Assembly: GCA_017474925.1 (NCBI GenBank)
Contig: JAFVGN010000050.1
Span: forward strand, 1-41,822
DNA from: Prevotella sp.
GTDB lineage: Bacteria > Bacteroidota > Bacteroidia > Bacteroidales > Bacteroidaceae
DNA length: 41,822 nucleotides
Direction of reading: 5' to 3'
A program made the translations under genes and the position numbers. Numbering within the stretch: the stretch's first letter is position 1; each line of letters opens with the position of its first letter. The notes under the pieces were generated by a model. It had not been told where the DNA came from, searched no databases, and saw nothing but the letters and a program-made list of their open reading frames with translations. This document shows, in pieces, positions 9,294-18,042 of the stretch.

Positions 9294-12056
9294 ATGAAAA
9301 AGGTCATATTATCTTTCTTCAGCTTTGTTTTCTATAGTATGTCTGCACAAAATCCCTTTGTGCAGACATGGTTTACCTCAGATCCAGCTCCGATGGTACA
9401 CGACGGTACGATGTATGTCTACACTGGACACGACGAGGATGGTGCCGACTTCTTCTGGATGCAGGATTGGCGCGTGTATTCAACCCAGGACATGGTGAAC
9501 TGGCAGGACCACGGGTCTCCGCTGGCACTGGAGACTTTTGCATGGGCCGACGACCGTGCTTGGGCGAGCCAGTGCATAGAGCGCGACGGCAAGTTCTACT
9601 GGTATATCTGTGCACACTGTAAGCAGTCGGGTGGCATGGCTATCGGCGTAGCGGTGAGCGACTCGCCGACGGGACCCTTCCGCGACGCACTTGGGAAACC
9701 GCTTTACACGGATTCCAAGTGGGACCACATTGACCCAACGGTGTTCATCGACGACGACGGACAGGCTTGGCTGATGTGGGGCAACCCGCAGTGCTACTAC
9801 TTGAAGCTGAATAGGGACATGGTGTCGTATAGTGGCGAACTGGGATTGATTGATATGACTGAGGAGGCTTTCGGTGGACCGATGATGAACCGCCGCGAGA
9901 AAGGTAAGAAATACAAGGACTCGTATGTCGAGGGTCCATGGTTGACCAAACGCAACGGGACATACCAGTTGCTGTATGCTGCCGGAGGTGTGCCTGAGCA
10001 TATCTCCTACAGTACGGCTGCATCGCCGACAGGACCGTGGCACTATGCAGGACAGATTATGCCATTGTGCGACACGAAGTCGTTTACAAACCATTGCGGC
10101 GTGGCTGACTACAAGGGACACTCCTACTTCTTCTACCATACGGGCAAGCTGCCGCAAGGAGGCGGCTTTGGACGCAGTGTGGCCGTAGAGGAGTTCAAGT
10201 ATAATGCCGACGGTTCGTTCCCCACCATCATGCCTACCGACGAGGGTGTGAAACCGATAGCAAAGTTCAACCCCTATCGCAAGGTGGAGGCAGAGACGAT
10301 GGCTTTCTCGAAGGGTGTCAAGACAGAGCAGTACACATTGTCGCCTGCCGAACAGGTGGAAGGCGGTAACGGCCTGGGTGTCTATGTGTCTGATATCCAT
10401 AACGGTGACTATATCAAGTTGCAGAACGTACACCTCTGCCATAAGATGCCGCGGACTTTCACTGCCCGCGTGGCCAGTGGACTGCGAGGAGGAAGAATTG
10501 AAATACGACTCGACAGCATCAACGGCCAGTTGCTTGGTACGCTCAATGTCCCTGGGACGGGTGGCTGGCAGAACTGGGAGACACTGACTGCCGACCTGGA
10601 TCCGCTCGACGCCTATCCCTCACGGTTGCATACCCGTGACCTGTACCTCGTATTCAAGGGACGTAAAGGTCCGAAGCTCTTCAACTTCGACTGGTGGGAG
10701 ATGCGTGGACTGGAACAGGTTAATATGCCTATTGTGCAAACCAAGTTTACTGCCGACCCATCTCCGCTGGTGATAGGCGACACGCTGTTCCTTTATACGT
10801 CGCACGATGCATCGCCAGAGGAGATTGCCGATGCTAACGAACGTAGCTCGGCAGGGTTCTTCATGTACGACTGGCTGTTGTGGTCGACCACCGATATGGT
10901 CAACTGGACCAGTCATGGTGCCGTGGCATCGCTGAAGGATTTTACCTGGAGAAGCCGCGACAATGGGGCTTGGGCTATCCAGACAGTTTTCCGCAATGGC
11001 AAATACTACCTGTATGCTCCGTTGCACGGACACGGTATTGGTGTGCTGGTCAGTGATACACCATATGGACCATTCCGCGACCCATTAGGCAAACCGCTTG
11101 TTTGGCAACAGGAACACTGGGAGGACATTGACCCAACGGTGTTTATCGATGACGACGGACAAGCATATATGTACTGGGGCAATCCCAATACCTATTATGT
11201 GCTACTCAACGATGACATGATCAGTGTCAAGGGCGATATCCACAAGTTGGACTATCATTTGGAACACTACCAGGAAGGTCCGTGGATGTATAAGCGCGGC
11301 GGCCATTATTATCTGGCCTATGCTACGACATGCTGCCCAGAAGCGCTCGGATATGCTATGAGCGACAAACCTACAGGACCGTGGCAGGCAAAGGGATATA
11401 TTATGAAACCTACTCAGCGCGACAGGGGGAACCATCCTGGAATTTGCGATTATAAGGGCCACTCCTATGTCTTTGGACAGGACTACGACCTGATGCATCT
11501 TGAGACACTGGTGCATCATGAGCGGCGCTCGGTGTCGGCATCGGAGATTACCTATCAGCCAGACGGAACTATTGCAGAAATCCCTTATTGGCTCGACCAG
11601 CAACCGCTCAAGCAGCTGGGCACATTTAACCCCTACCAGCGCGTCGAAGCTGAGACCATGGCGTGGGGCTACGGACTGAAAACGGCTAAGATGGACTTTG
11701 CCAATACAGGTATAGTGGCTGATATGCATGAGTCGCAGGGAAAGCGTAACCAGTACGTCTATGACCTTAACGATGGTGAATACATCCGGCTGAGAGGTGT
11801 TGATTTCGGTTCCCGTGAAGCACGTCGATTCGTGCTGTCTGCAGCGTCTGAGGGAACGACAACGGTAACTCTGAGACTGGATAGTATTGACGGACCAGTC
11901 ATCGGAACTGTTACCATCAATAATACTGGTGGCGTCGCTAAATACCGCACCTTCAGTACCAAGGTCAAGGGGGCTCGCGACGTACATGATCTGTACCTGT
12001 GTTTTTCGAAGACCAGCGGAGATGTCCGATTGGATTATTGGCAATTTCATCAATAG
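9294..12056 (+). CDS. Tandem GH43-CBM6-GH43-CBM6 enzyme
   Basis: A secreted 920-residue protein built as two similar halves, each a five-bladed GH43 propeller plus a CBM6-like beta-sandwich. Half 1 has the triad D30, D147, E213 and a CBM6 at about 325-475. Half 2 has D488, D613, E661 and a CBM6 at about 778-918. Shared words such as DPTVFIDDDGQA, GPFRD..GKPL and FNPY..VEAETMA mark the internal duplication. I prefer the ATG at 9294, which opens a signal peptide ending SMSAQ; a GTG at 9273 overlapping the previous stop is possible. GH43 enzymes of this kind are alpha-L-arabinofuranosidases or beta-xylosidases; the two halves may cut different linkages. Confidence 0.88.
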   Translation: MKKVILSFFSFVFYSMSAQNPFVQTWFTSDPAPMVHDGTMYVYTGHDEDGADFFWMQDWRVYSTQDMVNWQDHGSPLALETFAWADDRAWASQCIERDGKFYWYICAHCKQSGGMAIGVAVSDSPTGPFRDALGKPLYTDSKWDHIDPTVFIDDDGQAWLMWGNPQCYYLKLNRDMVSYSGELGLIDMTEEAFGGPMMNRREKGKKYKDSYVEGPWLTKRNGTYQLLYAAGGVPEHISYSTAASPTGPWHYAGQIMPLCDTKSFTNHCGVADYKGHSYFFYHTGKLPQGGGFGRSVAVEEFKYNADGSFPTIMPTDEGVKPIAKFNPYRKVEAETMAFSKGVKTEQYTLSPAEQVEGGNGLGVYVSDIHNGDYIKLQNVHLCHKMPRTFTARVASGLRGGRIEIRLDSINGQLLGTLNVPGTGGWQNWETLTADLDPLDAYPSRLHTRDLYLVFKGRKGPKLFNFDWWEMRGLEQVNMPIVQTKFTADPSPLVIGDTLFLYTSHDASPEEIADANERSSAGFFMYDWLLWSTTDMVNWTSHGAVASLKDFTWRSRDNGAWAIQTVFRNGKYYLYAPLHGHGIGVLVSDTPYGPFRDPLGKPLVWQQEHWEDIDPTVFIDDDGQAYMYWGNPNTYYVLLNDDMISVKGDIHKLDYHLEHYQEGPWMYKRGGHYYLAYATTCCPEALGYAMSDKPTGPWQAKGYIMKPTQRDRGNHPGICDYKGHSYVFGQDYDLMHLETLVHHERRSVSASEITYQPDGTIAEIPYWLDQQPLKQLGTFNPYQRVEAETMAWGYGLKTAKMDFANTGIVADMHESQGKRNQYVYDLNDGEYIRLRGVDFGSREARRFVLSAASEGTTTVTLRLDSIDGPVIGTVTINNTGGVAKYRTFSTKVKGARDVHDLYLCFSKTSGDVRLDYWQFHQ

Positions 12057-12062
12057 AGCATT

Positions 12063-14024
12063 ATGAAGAGAATACCATTTCTGTTTGCTGCCTTGCTGGT
12101 GGCGATGGGAGGCTTTGCTGCCGAACATCAGATTAGTAGTCCCGACGGGGGCATTGTGGTGAAACTGAGTGATCAGGGTGGACGGATTGTCTATACTGTC
12201 AGCTACCAGACCAACGAAGTGCTGAAACAATCGCCGTTGGGTTTGAAGACTAACATCGGCGACTGGACGCAGAACCTCGCCATGGGGCAGTGTGTTGTTA
12301 AAACAGTCAAGGATAGCTATTCGCTTCCTGACATCAAACAGCGTCAAGTTGAATACGAAGCCACTGAGGCCGTATATCCGCTGACTCAGGACGGACAGCA
12401 TGTCATGGATATCACCTTCCGTGTCAGCAACCGTGATGTCGCCTTCCGATATACACTGTTGCCCCAAAAGGAAACAAGGGTTTGTTTCGTTGATGCTGAA
12501 GCCAGCAGTTTCGTGTTACCAGACGGGACAACGACTTTCCTATGCCCACAGGCTAAACCCATGGGCGGATTCGCACGTACATCGCCAAGCTACGAAACTC
12601 CGTATACGCTTGACGAAGCAACAGGACGTAACGGATGGGGTGAGGGATATACCTTCCCCTGCCTCTTCAAAGTTCCTGCTGGTTCGCAGCAACAAAACGA
12701 ACAGCAACTCTGGTTGCTCATCTCTGAGACGGGAACAGACGGTTCGTATGTCGGTTGCCGACTGTTGAACACGGGTGGCAACAGCTACTCCATCGGTTTC
12801 CCACAGCAGGGCGAACAGAACGGCATTGGTTCCGTTTCTCCTGCAATGGCTCTTCCTGCAGATACTCCGTGGCGAACCATGACTGTAGGTCCCTTGGCAA
12901 ACATCGTTGAGACGACCGTCGCCTTCGACCTTGTGCAGCCAAAGTATAAGGCTTCGCAGTCTTTTGTCTACGGAAAAGGGTCTTGGTCTTGGATAATCGG
13001 CATGGACTCCAGCTGCAATTTTGATGAACAGAAGCGCTATATCGATTTTTCTGCTGCTATGGGGTGGCAGAGTGTGTTGATTGATGCCTTCTGGGATCGG
13101 CAGATAGGTTACGATCGTATGGCAGAACTGGCTCGATATGCCAAAGAGAAAGGTGTTGGACTGTTCCTTTGGTATAACTCGAACGGCTCATGGAACGATG
13201 CGCCGCAGACCCCTATAGGAAAGATGAATAACGCGCGAATCCGTCGTCAAGAGATGAAGTGGATGCATGATAATGGCATTCGTGGCATCAAAGTCGACTT
13301 TTTTGGTGGCGACAAGCAGGCTATGATGCAGCTCTATGAGGATATACTCTGCGATGCCAACGATTTCGGACTGTTATGCATTTTCCATGGCTGCACACTG
13401 CCGCGAGGTTGGGAACGTATGTATCCCAACTATGTTGCATCAGAGGCAGTATTGGCTTCCGAGAACCTTCATTTTGGACAGGGAGCTTGTGATGCTGAGG
13501 CGCGTAATGCCTGCATTCATCCTTTTATTAGGAATACTGTTGGGTCGATGGATTTTGGTGGCTCGGCATTGAACAAGTTTTATGGAGCAGACAATCTTCA
13601 TGGTACTGTGCGCAAGACCAGCGATATATATGCCTTGGCAACCGCCGTGTTGTTCCAGAGTGCTGTACAACATTTTGCACTTGCACCCAACAATATGACG
13701 GACGCTCCCTCATGGGCTATTGACTTTATGAAAAAGGTGCCGACGACATGGGACGAAGTGCGTTTCATCGACGGATATCCAGGCAAGTACGTCTTGATGG
13801 CTCGCCGCAGTGGCTCACGATGGATAGTTGTGGGTATCAATGCGGAGCAGCAACCACTACGGCGTACCATTATGCTGCCTATGCTTGAGCGTGGTACGAC
13901 TTTAACCGTCTATGCCGATGATGCTCAGTTGCAGGGTAGTGTGAAGACAGTAAAACTTAATAAGAAACAGCAGCTTGTCGTCACGATTCCCCAAAATGGC
14001 GGATTTGTCATAACCAACGAATAA
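12063..14024 (+). CDS. Second glycoside hydrolase family 97, retaining type
   Basis: A secreted 653-residue GH97 enzyme with a signal peptide ending GGFAA (residue 20). It differs clearly from the GH97 at 2788 in sequence but keeps the same layout: nucleophile D412 in IKVDFF, acid/base E461 in ASEAV, both 49 residues apart as in the first copy, and the HGCTLPRGWERMYPN strand. It follows the tandem GH43 gene by 6 bases. Retaining chemistry suggests alpha-galactosidase or beta-L-arabinopyranosidase activity. Two divergent copies in one operon imply that they handle different sugars or linkages, not simple gene dosage. Confidence 0.88.
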   Translation: MKRIPFLFAALLVAMGGFAAEHQISSPDGGIVVKLSDQGGRIVYTVSYQTNEVLKQSPLGLKTNIGDWTQNLAMGQCVVKTVKDSYSLPDIKQRQVEYEATEAVYPLTQDGQHVMDITFRVSNRDVAFRYTLLPQKETRVCFVDAEASSFVLPDGTTTFLCPQAKPMGGFARTSPSYETPYTLDEATGRNGWGEGYTFPCLFKVPAGSQQQNEQQLWLLISETGTDGSYVGCRLLNTGGNSYSIGFPQQGEQNGIGSVSPAMALPADTPWRTMTVGPLANIVETTVAFDLVQPKYKASQSFVYGKGSWSWIIGMDSSCNFDEQKRYIDFSAAMGWQSVLIDAFWDRQIGYDRMAELARYAKEKGVGLFLWYNSNGSWNDAPQTPIGKMNNARIRRQEMKWMHDNGIRGIKVDFFGGDKQAMMQLYEDILCDANDFGLLCIFHGCTLPRGWERMYPNYVASEAVLASENLHFGQGACDAEARNACIHPFIRNTVGSMDFGGSALNKFYGADNLHGTVRKTSDIYALATAVLFQSAVQHFALAPNNMTDAPSWAIDFMKKVPTTWDEVRFIDGYPGKYVLMARRSGSRWIVVGINAEQQPLRRTIMLPMLERGTTLTVYADDAQLQGSVKTVKLNKKQQLVVTIPQNGGFVITNE

Positions 14025-14038
14025 ACTGTAATAGACTT

Positions 14039-16054
14039 ATGAAAAAACTACTTTCCATACTCTCGGTAGTGACTTTGTCGGCATCGGCCCAGAATCCTAT
14101 CATACATGATCAATTCACGGCCGATCCGACAGCTCGTGTCTTCAACAACCGTGTCTATTTATATCCTTCGCATGACATCCCGGCTCCACCGACTGCTACA
14201 GAGATCGCCGGACATCCGGCAAGTGAATGGTTCTGCATGGCCGACTATCATGTGTTTTCTTCTGACAACCTTACAGATTGGACAGACCATGGGGTAATCG
14301 TTTCCCAGGAGAGGGTCCCCTGGGGTAAACCGGATGCTTTCTCAATGTGGGCTCCTGACTGTGTTGAGAAGAACGGCAAATACTATTTCTATTTCCCTGA
14401 TGCTCCTAAGTCTGGTCGAGGATTTGCTATTGGTGTCGCCATCGCTGACACACCTATCGGACCTTTTCGTCTCGAAAAAGAACCCATCCTTGGTGTGACA
14501 GGTATCGACCCTTGTGTGTTGATTGATAAAGATGGCTCTGCTTATATCTATTGGAGTGGTATGGGTATCCGTGGTGCCAAGCTGAAGGAAAATATGATAG
14601 AGTTGGATGGGGAACTCACTGAAATGAAGTTCCCCCGTCGGAACGATGCAGGCGATGATACGCCACAACTCCCACCGATGAAGGTGGGGGGTCAGCAAAT
14701 GGAAGGTCTGCCTGAAGGCTTTAAAGAAGGCCCCTTCGCCTTCCGGCGAGGAGATTGGTATTACCTGACGTTTCCTTGGGTACGTGGGAAAACTGATAAT
14801 GGTGCCAATCCCACTGAGACACTTGCCTATGCCATGTCGAAGTCACCTCTTGGCCCCTGGGATTTCAAGGGAATTATCATGGCCGAGCATTCCAATGGTT
14901 GCTGGACTAATCACCATAGCTTGGTGGAGTTCAAGGGAGAATGGTACTTGTTCTATCATCGTAACGACTATTCTCCAACCATGGACAAACGTCGGTCAGC
15001 GCGGATTGAACGCGTGACGTTCCGAAAAGATGGTACTATTGAAGAAGTGAAGCCAACTCTCCGTGGTGTGGGAACTACATTGGCCACTGCTCGCATCGAA
15101 GTAGACCGTTTCAGTAGTGCAGATGAAGGTGTCAAGGTTGATTATATTGACACTCTCAATCGATTTCGTGGCTGGTATGCTTCCTTGCCCGCAAAGGGCA
15201 TCAAGCTACGGTATGCTGATGTAGATTACAGTCCGCTTGCCAATGGCGCTTATGCAGTGGTTCAAGTTAGGGCAAAGAGTAATACCGCACTCAGCCTACG
15301 CTCAGGCAATAAGCAGATTGCTCACATCTTAGTCACAGTAATTACGGAGCGGGGACCATTTCGCCGAGACCAGAGCGGTCAGTGGCTGACACTAACGGTT
15401 CCAATGGACTATTTGCCGAAAGGTAAAGCAGATCTTGTCGTTACCTGTGACGGAGATGCTGTCGACATTGACTGGGTGCAGTTCCGGAATCGTCCTCAGT
15501 ATTTCTCCACTGTTGGGACGAATGCACAACCAACACAGCCAGACAATCAAGGGTTTATCCGCCGTTGGCAGCTTTTGGAACCTGTTCGCCATGAGGTTTC
15601 TTCCAATATTATTTTGACTGAGAGCTATCTTCAAAATCTGATGGTTTCAGAACTGCCCAAAATAAAAAATAAGAAAAATAAATGGCATGCTATCGACAGT
15701 CAGACTTATAATGTCAGGGTGTTTCGCTTCGCAGAATTGACAGGAAATGAACCATATCATTCTTTGTTCTGGGGTACTACTGTCATTGACTGTCCAAAGG
15801 AAATCTCAGGAGTTCGATTGGCTGTTGGAAGTAATGGCGCTTCCTGCTGGTGGCTTAACGATCAGCCCGTTCTTACGCTCGATGGTGACCGGCGTATGGT
15901 TGAAGATGACGGTATGTCAGCCAGGATAACACTAAAGCAAGGGCGTAATGTGCTTCGCTTCGCTTTGGTCAATGGTCCTGGATTAAGCGACTTTTGCGTA
16001 CGCTTTGTTGACGAACAAGGGAACCCTGTAACTAACTATTCTATTACCCGATAA
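14039..16054 (+). CDS. GH43 enzyme with CBM6-like and extra C-terminal domain
   Basis: A secreted 671-residue protein with a signal peptide ending SASAQ (residue 18). The GH43 propeller (about 20-350) carries the triad D29 in FTADPTA, D157 in GIDPCV and E230 in FKEGPF, and resembles beta-xylosidase/alpha-L-arabinofuranosidase subfamilies. A CBM6-like sandwich follows at about 355-485 (ending DIDWVQF). The last 170 residues (about 500-671, with FIRRWQLLEPV and WWLNDQPVL) form a further beta domain that looks like the accessory sandwich found on some Bacteroidetes esterases and hydrolases; its ligand is unknown. The gene lies 14 bases after the second GH97 gene and 4 before the next GH43. Confidence 0.87.
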   Translation: MKKLLSILSVVTLSASAQNPIIHDQFTADPTARVFNNRVYLYPSHDIPAPPTATEIAGHPASEWFCMADYHVFSSDNLTDWTDHGVIVSQERVPWGKPDAFSMWAPDCVEKNGKYYFYFPDAPKSGRGFAIGVAIADTPIGPFRLEKEPILGVTGIDPCVLIDKDGSAYIYWSGMGIRGAKLKENMIELDGELTEMKFPRRNDAGDDTPQLPPMKVGGQQMEGLPEGFKEGPFAFRRGDWYYLTFPWVRGKTDNGANPTETLAYAMSKSPLGPWDFKGIIMAEHSNGCWTNHHSLVEFKGEWYLFYHRNDYSPTMDKRRSARIERVTFRKDGTIEEVKPTLRGVGTTLATARIEVDRFSSADEGVKVDYIDTLNRFRGWYASLPAKGIKLRYADVDYSPLANGAYAVVQVRAKSNTALSLRSGNKQIAHILVTVITERGPFRRDQSGQWLTLTVPMDYLPKGKADLVVTCDGDAVDIDWVQFRNRPQYFSTVGTNAQPTQPDNQGFIRRWQLLEPVRHEVSSNIILTESYLQNLMVSELPKIKNKKNKWHAIDSQTYNVRVFRFAELTGNEPYHSLFWGTTVIDCPKEISGVRLAVGSNGASCWWLNDQPVLTLDGDRRMVEDDGMSARITLKQGRNVLRFALVNGPGLSDFCVRFVDEQGNPVTNYSITR

Positions 16055-16058
16055 AGCT

Positions 16059-17510
16059 ATGAAAAGATTATTTTTATTCTATATGTTTGTGCTTCTTGGC
16101 ACGATTTCCTCAATGGCCCAAACGGGTCAGCCCTATATTCATGATCCTTCAACTATTATAGAATGTGAGGGAAAATACTACACCTTCGGTACGGGTGGGG
16201 GTGGCCTGATTTCCGACGATGGATGGTCTTGGCATGGAGGAGCGGAACGCCCTGGAGGTGGTGCAGCTCCTGATGTGATGAAGATTGGTGACCGTTATCT
16301 GGTTATTTATGGAGCAACGGGCGGAGGACTCTTTGGAGGACACAATGGCCGTATTCTGACCATGTGGAACAAGACACTCGATCCTAAGTCATCAGACTTT
16401 CACTATACTGAAGCTATTGAGGTGGCATCCAGCGATGGTATGGAGGACTGTGATGCCATTGATCCGAGTTTGTTGCTCGACCCTACGACAGGACGTCTTT
16501 GGGCTACGTATGGTACCTATTTTGGTAGTATCCGCCTTATAGAACTTGACCCACAGTCAGGTGAACGTGTGAAAGGGAATGTGGAAAAAGATATAGCCAT
16601 CGATTGTGAGGCATCTGACCTCATCTTTCGTGATGGGTGGTATTATTTGTTAGGAACCCATGGAACTTGCTGTGATGGTGTGAATTCAACCTATAATATT
16701 GTCGTGGGACGTTCCCAAAATGTGGAAGGCCCCTATTTGGACAACGTGGGGCGTGATATGTTTCATGGCGGGGGACGTATGGTAATAGCTGCTGGTAATA
16801 GATACTCTGGCCCAGGACATTTTGGACGTACTGTCATCGACGAGGGGGTTGAAGTGATGTCGTGTCACTATGAGGCGGATTTCGACCGAAGTGGTCGTTC
16901 GGTGCTGGCTATTCGTCCACTGTTGTGGAGAAATGGTTGGCCAGTAGCAGGCGAGCAGTTCCGTGGCGGTACATTTGAAATAGAGTCTGAACGCCGTGGA
17001 TATTCCTTAGAGTTGGCCGTTGACTTTGTTCGCATACCACAAGAGCGTGAACGTTTCTGGCAAATGGATCTAAACAAACCTTTAGTGAGTATTCCTAACC
17101 AACGTCTGGAAGATGTCGTAAAGAACTGGCCTGCAGGTAATATTTCCCTTCGTTGTAGCGATTATATGAACCGTCCCCACCAGCGCTGGACTGTAACACC
17201 TATCCCTGATGCGGGGGGGTATTTGGGTGGACCTTACTATCAGATTGTTATTGAGGGTACAAATCGTGCACTGGCTGCAACTGCCGAAAAGGAATTAATC
17301 ACCGTACCCCAGTTTACAGGTACTGATGAACAGCTCTGGCGTATAGAACAGCTTACTGATGGTACATTCCGCATTATGCCGAAACGCATTCCTGGTCAGC
17401 AGGAACTCAACAGTAAATATGTTATCTGTTCTCCCGCAGACTCCACACCAACCCTTGCCGAATATGACTTTAAGACCGATAATTCGAAGTGGAATTTCAA
17501 AAAAGACTAA
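16059..17510 (+). CDS. GH43 arabinanase-like enzyme with ricin-type C-terminal domain
   Basis: A secreted 483-residue protein with a signal peptide ending SSMAQ (residue 21). The propeller has D29 in HDPSTI, D135 in AIDPSL and E184 in CEASDL, the GH43 triad arranged as in arabinan endo-1,5-alpha-L-arabinosidases (subfamilies related to GH43_4/5). The last 120 residues contain QRWTV, YQIVIEGTNRALAA and EQLWRIEQLTDGTFRI, which resemble a ricin B-like (CBM13-type) lectin fold. It is the last gene of the enzyme run. In an arabinoxylan setting it could remove arabinose or cut short arabinan; subfamily placement by alignment would separate these. Confidence 0.83.
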   Translation: MKRLFLFYMFVLLGTISSMAQTGQPYIHDPSTIIECEGKYYTFGTGGGGLISDDGWSWHGGAERPGGGAAPDVMKIGDRYLVIYGATGGGLFGGHNGRILTMWNKTLDPKSSDFHYTEAIEVASSDGMEDCDAIDPSLLLDPTTGRLWATYGTYFGSIRLIELDPQSGERVKGNVEKDIAIDCEASDLIFRDGWYYLLGTHGTCCDGVNSTYNIVVGRSQNVEGPYLDNVGRDMFHGGGRMVIAAGNRYSGPGHFGRTVIDEGVEVMSCHYEADFDRSGRSVLAIRPLLWRNGWPVAGEQFRGGTFEIESERRGYSLELAVDFVRIPQERERFWQMDLNKPLVSIPNQRLEDVVKNWPAGNISLRCSDYMNRPHQRWTVTPIPDAGGYLGGPYYQIVIEGTNRALAATAEKELITVPQFTGTDEQLWRIEQLTDGTFRIMPKRIPGQQELNSKYVICSPADSTPTLAEYDFKTDNSKWNFKKD

Positions 17511-17580
17511 AAAGTAATGGTTTGATACAAATTCGAAAATTCCTGAAACTCATTATAACGTCTGTTTCAAAAATAAGCAG

Positions 17581-17588
17581 TACCTTTG
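17581..17588 (+). promoter_or_regulatory. -7 box upstream of a possible small transcript
   Basis: TACCTTTG matches the Bacteroidetes -7 consensus exactly, but no sizeable gene starts behind it; the regulator starts 455 bases on and has a closer promoter-like box at 17779. No good TTTG is seen at the normal -33 distance. Confidence 0.5.
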
Positions 17589-17710
17589 CAAGCGGAAACA
17601 TGGGAGTGTTTCTTAGAAAAGATTTGTTTTAGTAATATTATCATTAGTAGTTTGTTTTGTAACCGTAGTTGCTGTCGGAAAGCGTTCCGGCAGCACTGCT
17701 GTTGTTTTTA
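17589..17710 (+). ncRNA. Candidate small RNA between enzyme operon and regulator
   Basis: The stretch runs from the -7 box at 17581 to a strong hairpin at 17670-17695 followed by a U-rich tail, giving a predicted RNA of about 110-120 nucleotides. It contains one tiny open frame (17600-17632, 10 codons), so a leader peptide is also conceivable. Small RNAs next to Bacteroides polysaccharide loci are known. The call rests only on the promoter box, terminator and lack of another gene. Confidence 0.3.
17670..17710 (+). terminator. Hairpin terminator after the enzyme operon
   Basis: TGCTGTCGGAA (17670-17680) pairs with TTCCGGCAGCA (17685-17695), 11 pairs with one G-U, around an AGCG loop. The downstream tail GTTGTTTTTA is moderately T-rich. 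It would end the candidate small RNA and read-through from the GH43 gene. Confidence 0.5.
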
Positions 17711-17763
17711 TGCTTAGAAACTACACTGGCAAAGCCATATTTTCCGGCAGAAATGATACGTAA

Positions 17764-17786
17764 TTTTTTTTTTTTTTGTATCTTTG
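17764..17786 (+). promoter_or_regulatory. T14 tract abutting the regulator promoter
   Basis: Fourteen T residues (17764-17777) are followed after one base by TATCTTTG (17779-17786), a good -7 box for the regulator gene. The homopolymer occupies the spacer between the -7 box and any -33 element, so its length sets that spacing. The predicted leader to the start codon at 18043 is about 250 bases. Confidence 0.55.
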
Positions 17787-17856
17787 TCCCCAGAAATAGA
17801 AATAAACATATTTATTAATGAATATACTACTAACAAAAACATATTGTTTTATTTGC

Positions 17857-17973
17857 ATGTCAGTTGAAAGTGCTTCGGTGTACTCTGTCAATCGGGTATG
17901 GCACAGTCGAACGAGAAACAGGAACAAATTGTGCTTTATAACAAGTGACTTCCCAAATAGTTACATGACGTAA
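17857..17973 (+). CDS. Possible 38-codon upstream open frame in the regulator leader
   Basis: An ATG at 17857 opens a frame that ends with TAA at 17971-17973, inside the long leader between the TATCTTTG box and the regulator start. The product (beginning MSVESASVYS) has no signal peptide or recognisable motif. It may be a regulatory leader peptide or chance; nothing in the sequence proves translation. Confidence 0.15.
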   Translation: MSVESASVYSVNRVWHSRTRNRNKLCFITSDFPNSYMT

Positions 17974-18042
17974 AGTTTCAGCGACATGGTAAAAGGTGCC
18001 CCCTGTGCGGATTTTCTAACAACTTACAAAAGAAATAATAAC

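Noticed and set aside
2788-17510. T9SS C-terminal sorting domains on the enzymes
   Set aside because: SprA is encoded nearby, but the C-termini of the enzymes are catalytic or binding domains without a recognisable sorting domain.
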